From Membranipora membranacea (taxonomy: Eukaryota; Bryozoa; Gymnolaemata; Cheilostomatida; Membraniporidae), in assembly GCA_914767715.1 (NCBI GenBank), contig OU612066.1, positions 16,993,001 to 17,057,000 of the forward strand: DNA of 64,000 nt, given 5' to 3'. Positions 1 to 12,000 of the stretch are shown in pieces (the first letter of the stretch is position 1; each line of letters starts with the position of its first letter). Both the position numbers and the translations under genes were made by a program. Under the pieces are notes generated by a model. That model was given only the letters and a program-made list of their open reading frames with translations. It searched no databases and was not told the origin of the DNA.

Positions 1-3000
1 TTTGATATAAACCAATGGAACGCACATGTGGCTGCAGCCAATGCTGCAGCTGCTAATGCAGCGGCTGCCTCTGTAGCTCCAGTACAGCCTGCAAGCCTCG
101 GTCTCACTGCAGAACAATCAGCCGTTCAAGCGCATTATGCCGCATATCAGGTGAGTGAGATATGACTGGCTACCCAGTTGTCTAGTCTCATATGAAAGTC
201 ATTGGCCTAATTATTGCAATAAGCATAGAGCTGCTGAGCTCTAAGCGATATGACTTGCTTTTCTTGTAGGCTACATAACATATCAGAGTTGAAAAGGCTT
301 GAATTTCGGTTTAATGTGATATGATGATTCATTAATATGACAAGCCACGTCCCTTGCCAATACATTAACCGATAAATAGTTTTTTCTTCTTAAATCCATA
401 AATCTCTTGTTACAGGCGGCCTATGGCCTTGGTGGAGCAGCTGCAGCTCCCAGACCAGCCTCAGTAGTGACATCCCCACCAGCTGATCCTCAGGCAGCAG
501 CCCTTGCAGCTTTTTATGCCTCCACTGCTGCAGCAGCCGTCACTCCTACTGCAGTCAAACACCCATCCCATCAGGTATCACATCAGGTAATAGGCCACTG
601 TAAAAACTTACATTCATCTATATTCATTGGGTTGAGGTACACAATAAGATAAATAAAATAGACATTAAAATTTACCTAAACATGACAAGTAAGGCCCCCT
701 GAAAAAAGACAGGTATGAAGACTATATAGATTGCCAAGTGTATTAGTGCTCTCCTTTACCTGGTGTACAATACAAAATCTAATGCCAATGAGACTAACCA
801 CTCACAGTGTAGGCTAAAATTGCCAGTCTCAGTACAAATTTTGAAGAATGCTGAACAATAGACGCTTTTGCAAAACTGAGCTCTCCCATACTCCAACATG
901 ATGTCAAACTCTTATGTCCCATATTGCTACTTTTTATATTGAGAGTAGAGCAGACATTGTTCATCATTATTCAATTTCAAACATTGACACACATAACACT
1001 GTTTGCTGGTTCTATCTCTGTTTTACCTTAGGCTATGATGCCCACAGCTCACAGTGGGGTAGAGTCAGCACATGCTGCCTTATATCAGAATGCTGCCGCT
1101 CAAGCTCAGCTGGCAGCTTATCAAGCTGCTGCTGCCAGGTCTGCGACTCCCCAACATGCTCAGCCTGCTGTAAATCAGCATCAGGCTGTCAACCCAGCAG
1201 CTGCCCATGGTGAGTCTCACTTTGAGCAGCCATTCTTGGTTTGTTTGGTTTGTTGTATTTTTCATCATAGGTTAACAAAAAATTGACAGATAATAACTAG
1301 TGAGGCGATGAGGCTCTATGTGGTGCTCTATGTGTCTACGCGGTAACATCTGAGATGCTATTCAAGGCGCTTGAAGTATGCTAATGTTCTTTGACCACTT
1401 TCGAATATAACATACCACGCACATCAATAATACAGCCTCGATGCAATTTACTGCTACCTTCGATATGTCAGATATTGGTGATATGACTATGTTGTCATTT
1501 CATGATGATGGGCAAATGTCTTTTGATGCCATATCAATATTGTTACATCTGTGTTCACTCCATGTCACTGTTACAGCGATGGCTGCTGCAGCGGCCGCAG
1601 CAGCAAAGTCAGCCCAGACTTCACAGGCAGCACATATGGCATTCAATCACCATACAGCTCTCAGCCAATCACAAGCATCCATAGCAGCCTTTGGCCAATC
1701 AGCTGCCAGTGCCGTTCAAATGGGCCAATCACAGCCTCAATCACTTCAAAACTCGTCTCAGCCAAGTTATACACCCCAGGCTGTGGTGACCACTCAACAG
1801 GTTACTCCTGTTTCAACCACCGCAAGCATCCAGACGAATAATACTTCACATAATTCTTCATCCTCAGCGAGTAATGGACCTTCAGCAGGACAGAGCAGGT
1901 TTCCTAATTCAAGCCCAAGAGGTAGGCCTACACTTTTGTTTTTCACAACTGATCAGTGTTTTCCCTTCATATTAGAAACTATCAGTTGGACTGTTGTCTC
2001 AATAATAATCTTAAGTATTAATGAGATGCTTTTGATTGTTTTGCTGTTTTATTATATCCATATCAATTGTCCTTGCAGGTCATGAGGGTAGTCGGTCTGC
2101 AGGGCCTGGTGGTCCCGGAGGATACAGACCTAGAGGTCCACCACCTGACTTCAGAGGACCACCATCACGTGGGTTCGGCCCTCGAGGCCCTCCTCCTGAT
2201 TTTGGCCCTAGAGGTCCACCCCGAGGATTCAGACCACGTGGTCCGCCACCTATGGATATGGATAGGTTTCCACCTCGACATCGTGGACCTTGGGGTCCTC
2301 CTGATGATGGCCCGCCTCATAGCAGATGGGGGCCACGAGATGACGGCCCGCCCCCAGGTAGATGGGGACCATATGATAATGGACCTCCGGATAGATGGGG
2401 TCCACCAAGAAGCAGATTTGGAAGGAACAGAAGTCCACCTAGAGATCACAGGAGACATGATGATGAACGCAGACCAAGTTCTCGTCATGATAAACCGCCC
2501 AGTCTCATGGACCTCGACGTGAGTAGTGCTAACTAAATAATTAAATTATTTTTATCAAAACGTTTACGTGGGCAATGGAAGGGCACAGCAGAGAATATTC
2601 TGAGCTTTTGCCCTATAAGTGTAAATAAATGCTAGAGTTAAGATTGGCTTGATGAGGTGATGTAATGTTAGCTAGCACTGATTTCAGCTAGCTAAGGTAG
2701 GAGTTTTTGAAGTATGGAGGATGAGTAAATGTTAGCTAGTCATAAATTTCACTACCTTTTGGCGAATACATTACTCCTCTAGTGTGCTTACTTCAAGATT
2801 TCTGAATATGGTTCTCAAACAATAAGCTTGGTATAGCATGTATCCTCAAAGCAGTTTAAATGGTTGAGACTGTTGTAAGTGAAAGCTGGTATTTTGTTTT
2901 CAAATTCAGCCGTACGAGTTTCAGGTAAAAGCTGGTATGAATTTGGTTTTGTATTTTTCATCTCAATTAATTCATGTTCTTATTATTTCATGGGTATTTT

Positions 3001-6000
3001 TTATGAAGAAGGTCACTACTGCATGCTCACAAGACGTAACATCTAGCTCTGCGCTCTACTTGTGTTTTATAGTGTTTCTAAACTTTTGAGGCGATGCTTA
3101 GCTTTTTTTGACTTTCAATTTCAAATTGTTTCGTCATTGTCTATCTTAGAGGTGGTATTCCTCTATCAAGCGATTATTGGAGAGAGAGTTTTGTTGATAA
3201 TGACTGACTAACAAACAAAGATTGTAGTTAAACGCAGTTCTAAAACTTTGTGATATATGTAATATCTGATGAATGAGGATGCAGTCATTTTCCATTGACA
3301 ACCAGGTGTTGATTTTGATGAATTTTGGGCAATATTGCATGTATATAACTATGCTTTGTTTCATGCTCGGTGTTTAGTCCACTCACTTATTGCCAAAAAG
3401 CTGGGCGTTAGCTTGTGTATAGAGACATATTTCATCTCCAGTTGGTCTATAACAAGCCAATTGTTGACTCTGATTGGCTGGTGGGAGAGAGAGAGAGCCA
3501 ATGACAAGGTCAGATGGTATTTCCTGAAAGTACCTATTGTTATATAGTGATTAAGAAAGTAACTCAATAAGTACTTTCAGTCACCTGGCATCGGCTCTCA
3601 TTCTTACCAACCAGCTAATCATACCAGAGCCAACGCATTGGCTAGTATAAATCAGTGGAACTTTTTACATATCATACAATTTCAACTTGGTTAACACACT
3701 TCTCAAAATGTCTCACATTTTGATTTTTCTAGATCACTTTCTTTTCTGTTCTAAATCAGTTTCTTTTTATTAATTGCTGTCAACTCTGTTTCTATTTATA
3801 GATTGGCAGTGAACCTAGAGATGACAGGGGTGAGAGGAGGGTAAGTTCCGTACTCTAAGTTAAGCTCATAGAATTGATAATATTTATTGATATAAGGTCT
3901 CAGCCAGCAAAGAAAGCATCCTACTCTCAATTTTTCTCTAAATCATGTAATTGTCTGCACATGGAATTAGGAGGACAACTCAACATCTTAAGTGCCCAAA
4001 TTATTGTCACTTTGTTTTTGATGATACACACCAGATGGGTTTTGCTTCCTGTCTTGTTGAGCAAGTACTCAAGGCAGGATAGTTTTGCACAGTGCCCTGA
4101 TTTGTCAGAATAGATAATTGATACCGTGGAGAAAATTCATTAATATGATAAATTGATAGGATTGAAATCTGTGTCCAAACTTTTTTCCACATACATTTAC
4201 ATCTTTTCATTTTTCAGAGAAAACGCTCATATCCTCATGATGATGACTACAGCAGACACTCCTCTAAGGTATTATATTAATCCTCATATAAAACTTCGGA
4301 ACTGTTGGTTGTTGTTGTACTTAAACTATATAGCTACTGTTACATGCACAACAATGCCCGATATAAACAGTCCAGTGGCGTGTACCATGACGTTGCTTGC
4401 CGTTGTGACTGTTGAGCATGCTCTTCAAACTGTATAATCAGACCAGACATTCAGAACATCATCACTGTTTCAAGTTATTCGACGATGTTACTGATACTAT
4501 TATAGTCTAAATACAGTGAGTGACAGAGGTTGAAGCATCAGGGGATGCTCAATGAGTTTTTTATATACACATCAAACTCTGAGGATCAGCTGAGGCTGTT
4601 GTCAGCATATATGTTAACAAAGGTGACATTGTGCAAACCTCTGAGGTTACAACTGATAAGTGTGTTTTGAATATTATTTTCATTACATTATTATTTTTCA
4701 TGCATGATTTTAGCATAGACATGTAGATGAGGATTTGAATGTGACGATCTCCGGAAATGACAGAGAAGAAGAGAAGGATGAAGAGGACCATCAGTACTAC
4801 TGTACTACGTGTAAAGTGTATCTGAGAAATAGCAGCGTAAGTAGATCATCCCCTGAGTAAGTTCTCTAACTCCAAAGGAGGAGAAGGAGGTGGCTCAGTT
4901 GGTTAGAGCGCCGGTCCTTCAGCATCCAAGTGTTGAAGGTTGTGGGCTTGAATCCCACTGCAGTCTATCAACTACTGGGGTCTAGTCCTTATGGCAAACA
5001 ATATTTTGCCGCCCATGTTTTGGGATGTGGCGTGTGATATGAACGTCTGAGTTTTTAATCATCCTGTCCGGGTTGATAATTTAATGCCTCCACCATCAAC
5101 CCGGACAGGATGATTAAAAAGGCAACCACAGCCCAACCAGCTGTGCCCATGGTTGATGATGAAATGCTTCCATAATCATCCCTGCAGTGCTTGAGTAATC
5201 AAAGTAGACGGATAAATTATGTTTCGCAGTCCTCAGGACACACTGAGCTGTTCTGTGCTATGCACCTCACCATCCGTAGTCCTGTGTAATAGTTTGTTTC
5301 ATTTTACTGAAAAGTTTTGTAGTCTTCATGTAGAAAGTTGTCAAAAGATAAGTTAACTGTGTGTTTTCTAAGGTTAATGACTGTGTGTCTATGTGCACAC
5401 GTCAAATGGTCTCTTTGAGTGTGACTTAGTATCAGCTAGCAATAGCTTCAGTTATAATTTTGCAAGGTACAATGGGGGCTTATATCGAGGAATGAGGTGG
5501 TGCACATGTCAATATAGATTTTTCTATCTCAAGTCTGCAAGAAGTGGGTAACTTAATCTGTGGGAGTCTCATGGAGCACCATGATCTGTTCTGAGATTCA
5601 TAATTTCACTCTTTCAGGATTTCCAGCAGCACTTAAGAGGAAAGAGACACAAGCAACGTCAGAGTGAGCCACACTTAGCATGGGTAAGATCTTCGGGGAG
5701 CAGTCATTGATAAATAAAGAAGTTGGTTTCGGCTCTTTTCATAATACCGAGCGATCCTCACATGGTTTCTGCTGTTCGGGTTTCAACTTATAAACAAAGA
5801 TTGAGTAATGATTTTAATGATCCCTGTTCAATAAAAACTAACTATACCTAGTATACTGACATTTAATCTGATAATCTATTGTTGACAGAGTGAAGCGGGT
5901 AGAAAGCCAGGATCAGCTGTTGCCGTGTCTGCTGAGTTTGATGAGGGAGAAGAGCCAATGTATACTGATAAGAATGTCTCTATAGATCCGACCTTGACTC

Positions 6001-9000
6001 TGATACCTGCTGACGACCCAGAAAAGTCTAAGCTTTACTGTACCAGTTGTCGCCTCAGTCTCGTCAGTGAAGATGTGAGAATATATAGATATATTAATGA
6101 CATGAAACTGAAATAAAAATTTCAATTTGACCATTTTCATCAGATTAAAATGAAGCTTAATGAATGCTGGTGCAAGACCATCTTTCATCCAAAGTATCCC
6201 TAGCGCTCTAGGATCTTTCAAGTTCCTTATACTATGGAAGGCGTGTGGTGTGAAATTTTGAACCTGGTGGCTTGCACCTGAAGTTAGTTCAACTGTACAT
6301 CACTCAAGATGCCTACTAGCTTGGTATTGATTCAATATTAAGGATAAAAAAATGTAATGCTATGACTCAAGAAACTCAAGATGTTTTCTTGCGTATTTTT
6401 GTCACGGACGAAGTATATAATATACACCCACTATCTTTAGAATAAGCTGTGTCATGACTACACGCCGAGTCATCTCACTAAGATGAAGGAACTAGAGGAA
6501 TTAAGATCAACTAAGGGTGAGGATCAGGAGCTCTGTGTCACATGTCATGTAAGTGTCAAGCTGTCTGTAAGTGTCATCATGTCATGTCGGTCATGCTTTC
6601 ATGCAAATGTTGACAGGTGTAATGAGAACAACTGTCACAGCAAGGGTTGCTAGTATAGTCTTCAATATTTGAGTTGTGTATTTGGAGTATTTCTCAGCCT
6701 TGCCCAATCTGATATTACAGAATGCCCTTTTCCACACATGGAGTTGCTATAGTATAGTTTAGTATGACACTCCTATGGTTTCTACATTATTCAAAATTTT
6801 ATATCAATAAATATTGATTCAGGTTCTGTATAAGAAAGCAGAGGATTCTGAGCACAAAGCTTCCGAGAAACATCAGGAGTCTCTCCATTGGAGAATGGCT
6901 ACGTGTGAGATCTGCTCTGTAAAGTATAACTCTGCTACAAGCCTGGAGAGCCATATGGAACAATCTAAACACGCCAAACAACTGGCTAAAATCAAGAAGA
7001 TAGGCATGGAAGCTGTCATTCTGGTATGAACCATTAGTAGTACCACATAACATTGTTCATGTGGCAATTTGCCATAAGGACAGGCATTGCGGAAAAATCA
7101 GAAGCAGTTTTGTTCAAGTGCAACAGTGTGCAAGCTCCAACTGGTCACAGAGACTTAACCAACATTGTGAAGTTTATGTTCTTACCTTTTTAAGTTTGTA
7201 TGACATGTGCAACAACCCGAGGCCATACCTTGAACTAGAGCTTTAAAGCAAGTGGTAAATATATGACCATGTGAAATGTTCACTGGTAGTAACTGAAACA
7301 ACTCGCTCATAGAATAAAACCTATATTTCGTCAATGTTTTTGTCTCAAAGTCAAAAGATTTTTTTAATTTCTAGTTTCATCAGCATATTGCCACCTTGTT
7401 CTGATATCTTGATGTATTTGTAGACAAAGTATTTCCAGGATCTGAGCCAGAAACAGCAAGAGAAGAGGAGCTCTTTCTGTCTGATCTGCACTACTGTATG
7501 TGCTACAAATGAGGTAACGTGATTATCAATATAAATATAATAATAGATATAAATTACATTTGAATTGTCGTATTAAACTCTGATGCGATTCAGGAAAAAA
7601 TTTATGCGCACTGAATTTTGTATATTGAAAATTCACCAAATTGAGACTTCAGTTTCAGAATTGTGACGCCATGGCTGTCAACCTTGTTACCACGTCATCA
7701 CTATGGTGATTGTGGAGAACGTTTCTACCTCTGGCTGTCTGGGTTAAATTTGAGCACACAGTTCTAAGATCCAAAACAATTCAGATAAATTGGTATGTGA
7801 TAAAATACTACTTCTGGGGGTTAAGCCGGTCACTTGGACTCCACTTGCATGGAATCAGTGATGTGATCTTATTCTCCAAACTTTGATTTTAGAATATGGA
7901 TATCCACAATATACTAGCTGAAGAGTACCATGATAGGAAGATATTCAAATCTTATCGGGCCTCTGAGCATCAGTTCTATTGCTTCTGTTGTGAGGTAGGC
8001 ATAAATCATTTACCAATAAATAAATTAACCCATACCCCACTATGCAACTTAACATGGAATGCCAAGGAAGCTTTGGTAAGTTTATCCTTAATCTGAGCTC
8101 ACTTGGTATTCCAGAAAAATAGTTGTTCATGTGCCCAGTGAGATCAATCGGTCAGTTTGATTGTCAGCTTGCTAAATGATCATCGATAGATATGACTTAA
8201 ATTTGATGTAGTAACTGAGGTAACTGTTATGCATCAGAATTTTTCCTTCATGTTAGTAACCTGAAAACGTGTCTGTCAAAAATTTATTGCAGTCTGCTAT
8301 CTGGAGATCAAAAGATACTTTGTTTAAACAATGTGGCTCCTTAGTTTCCCAAGATCATTGTCCTTTGTATGGTTTACCCCTACATAGTCTTACATCTAGT
8401 TGTGTTTTTTTCCTTCCTCGCGCAGAAAATAGTAGAGGAGTCTGACAGAAGGTCTCATGGGAAGAGTCAGAGACATAAGAATAGTAAAGAGCGTAAGAGG
8501 AGGTGGAGTTGTGAGGACTGTCATGAGTACTTCAATGATGAGTCGGCTCTTATGTCTCATCTGTCATCTAACCGACATTGTAAACAGGTACTCCTCTCAC
8601 CTGTCACACCTGTCACACCTGATGAGTGGTGTCATCAATTTGAGTTTGATGCCTGCATTGATGCCTTGAAAAAGTTGAGAAATTGATGAGCGCTGTTTGT
8701 CTGTCCTATATTGCCAAACAGTTTATCTATTAACCCAATGCATATTTAAGTTTTGGAAATCACCTTGGCACTATAAATGCAGTGCAGTTCACTTAATTTA
8801 AACCTTTGGGGACCATACAAAAATTGTCCTAATTAAGCAGAGTATGAATTAAGTGACATTAGAATGTATTAACATCTGGCTGAATGGACTAGTTTTCCTT
8901 GTCTGAATTGACAGGAGTTCTGAATAAACTAGCTTACACTGTAGCTATCATAAGTTCGTACTGGTCAGTACCCTTTATACTTGATTCAAGGTTCAGAGAC

Positions 9001-12000
9001 GGAAGAAATTACAAGAGCACGCCAAGAAGCAGTTCCTCACCGAATGGAAGCAGAAGATACTGAACTCTCGATCTCAGATAATTGGTATGATTATGAGTTT
9101 TGTTTTTATCAAACAAATAGTATTGCAATACGCGTTAGCTAGGAATTGAAATCTCTGAGGTCAAAATCAAATTTAAAACTTTAAAAGGCTTTGTAACTTT
9201 TGGTACAGTCGGCTGCGGTTCAGAGAGGACATAGGTGTAGAGGAGGGGGGGGGGGGGCGTTGGTAGTCACTTAGCCTGTTATCAACGCTTAGTCACAAAT
9301 CATGCAAGCTCAACTCCAACAATTGAGTATTACGCTCATATATAGGAGCTTGCCCGAATTCAATTCGAGGTTGTTCAATTTGGTAACAATATAAGACTCT
9401 TTATTTGTTCTGACTCTGTATTTGTCATTTAGAAAGCCACTAGTCTGACATCATAGAAATTATAACAACTCTACTTTGTACAGACTACACATGCCAGAGC
9501 TGGTCCTTTTTTATAAGGTGGGCAGTTGTGCAAAGCTCCCAAACCGGAACATCCTGCCCCGGTCGGATAAATAAGTGAGCCAACTTTGTCATGATTCTCT
9601 GATGTCAGTGTCTCGGGCTTTGAGTCAACACATACATAGGATGTGGCAAAATATGCATCTTTCAATAAGTCATCACCTTGTCTCACAAACTCTGCTTGAG
9701 ACATGATATATCCCTGATACTCTAGTGTCCAATCAGCTGATGGACAGTGGGTCTTGGCGGGGATCATGATTTGATTAACTCTCTGGGCTGTTTCACAAGC
9801 TACACAGGGTACTTCATGGTATTCTGTTGGGCTTCCAGAATTGCGGTAGATGGTTGCACGAAGGTATGAGTGATTTCCATTAAGAGAAGAAGCATAATAC
9901 TCTGGGTCATCAGGGATGCATTGATAGTTGGTTCCCCCACCTACTGAGCGGAATTCTTTGCCAGCCATTTGACCTTTGTATATCAACTTTGATGATTTTG
10001 GACATGATTTTCTGCCCCAGCGGATGTAACTAGCTCCGCTGTAGACAGGAAGACTTGATGAAAGCTGCTTCCACTCTGCAATAAGAAGACTGAATTGATT
10101 TTTGGTTATACGTCAGATGTATGTACCGACATCCGTTAGGCTCTGACAGACATCTTCAGTGCTCAGCTCATTTCCTCACAACTTCCTGAGTTATTTCTCG
10201 ACATCAGTTTTTTGTGTTTGTCTTAACTTATTTCAAATGCAATGGTAGTTATATCATATATACCCGGTTTGCTGTTATTGACTCTTCACAATAAGAAATA
10301 CTATAGATGCCAAACAACCATTCAGCAGTATTTATTGAGCGACATATGTTTTGTGCCTCTACTTGAGCTGGATCTACTGTCGTTCTCTTTCACCCCAAGA
10401 AATCCATAAGTTGTTGAAGTCTCACATGATTTATAAAAAAACATCAATTCCTCCCACAGATATTATGTTGATAGTTATTACTGACCTTTTGTCACTGTCT
10501 CATTGATGACTCCTCTAAGAAGATTCAAAGATGCAAAGTCCTTCCCGTCTCGTCCATCTTTACCCTGCAATGATAAGTTTCCGCTCATTCTTGTAGAAGT
10601 ATAGTGATATCATAACAGATGATTAGAAAAACCAAGAAAAGTTAAGGTTCATCGGCGTCAGCATGCTTAAACTATGTGTGGCGACCGGTCAGCTAGAACT
10701 TAATTGTGATTGGTTTTCATCTCCACAATTATTGTTACTTACCGGTATCCCTGGTACTCCAGGTGCTCCAGCTGCCCCAGCTGCTCCAGCTACCCCTGAT
10801 GGGCCTTGGGGTCCAGGAGGTCCTCTAAGCAGGGAGGTTAAATCCTCTCTTGATGCAGATATCACCTCTCTTTTGTCAATTGCTGATGAATAGTTTTCAT
10901 TATCCTGCTTATTCTTTTCACAGCGCTACCAAACAGTATCAGAATATCATCATCAATAACTATAGGTGCAAGATTACATTCTAGTACATTGCATTCATTC
11001 ATCAATTCAGTAAACGTAAGGTCTATATTCTGGGTAGCTCAATTCTCGAAGTATACATAATTATACCTTGCAAATGTACTTACTGTCTTCAAAGAGTCAA
11101 TCTCTGCTTGAAAACCTGGATCAGTGTAGAGTTTATCATACATTACAACTCCAGCTAATATTACATTGAAAAGGAAACAGATTATTAGACCCACTGTCAG
11201 CCTGAACTGAGCAGCACTTGTCTTACTCTCTCCCTCCATGTCGTCACAAAATGTGGATACTGTCTTGATTGTTAGGTTTTATTTCAGTCATTGCTGCGCC
11301 AGCTGATATCTCCCACGGGCTTATCAAATAGCGCTGCTATGAAACAAATTCATGCGCATGATATGCGGCATTTCTGGTGATTGAAAGGGTATAAGATCTG
11401 TACTCGTACATCCGGAAATCCATCTGGGGTATTATATCCATGCACAGGTCGGTCAGGTTTTAGCATTGCTTATACCCTCTCACTCAGGCTTATTGATCAT
11501 ACCTATAATTGTACAACCATTTACTAGTACTTTTTACTGGTAGTTGGTTAGAACAGCTCTTCCATACAGGATCGAACCCAGGTCCATGTGGTCAGCAGTC
11601 CTGAATCTGATCACTATGCCACTCGGTGTAGATGTTTGATATGAAAAATGCGGACTATGTTATTCTTTTCATATGTTATCATCTTCATAGAGCAAGGGCA
11701 AACAACTCCGATTTAGGTGTCATATTTTTTTGTAAAGACAACTTTTCATGTTATTATCGTATTCAAAATGGCATTGGCAATGAACATTCTTCATATGGCT
11801 TCCAAAGTCTAAGGCTTCCATCTTGGAATCATTACTTAACTGAGTATGACTATTTGCTTGAACTGCTACACTTTCTGTATTCTTTGTCGTGTAAAAAGTG
11901 TTATTACCTGAGTTCAGCAAAAAGTAGGTGTGTAGAAGTCCTGTTACACCTGATCCAAACCCGTATCCGATTTGTTTTACAAATCTCCGTACTGGTTTTT

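Noticed and set aside
2067-2522. Alternative frames over the Pro/Arg/Gly exon
   Set aside because: They are shadows of the GC-rich coding exon. Only the frame giving RGPPPDF joins both neighbours in phase.
4888-4965. Functional tRNA gene
   Set aside because: The boxes and T-stem are good but no acceptor stem forms and the anticodon arm is enlarged. The same applies to 26535, 39613 and 41100.
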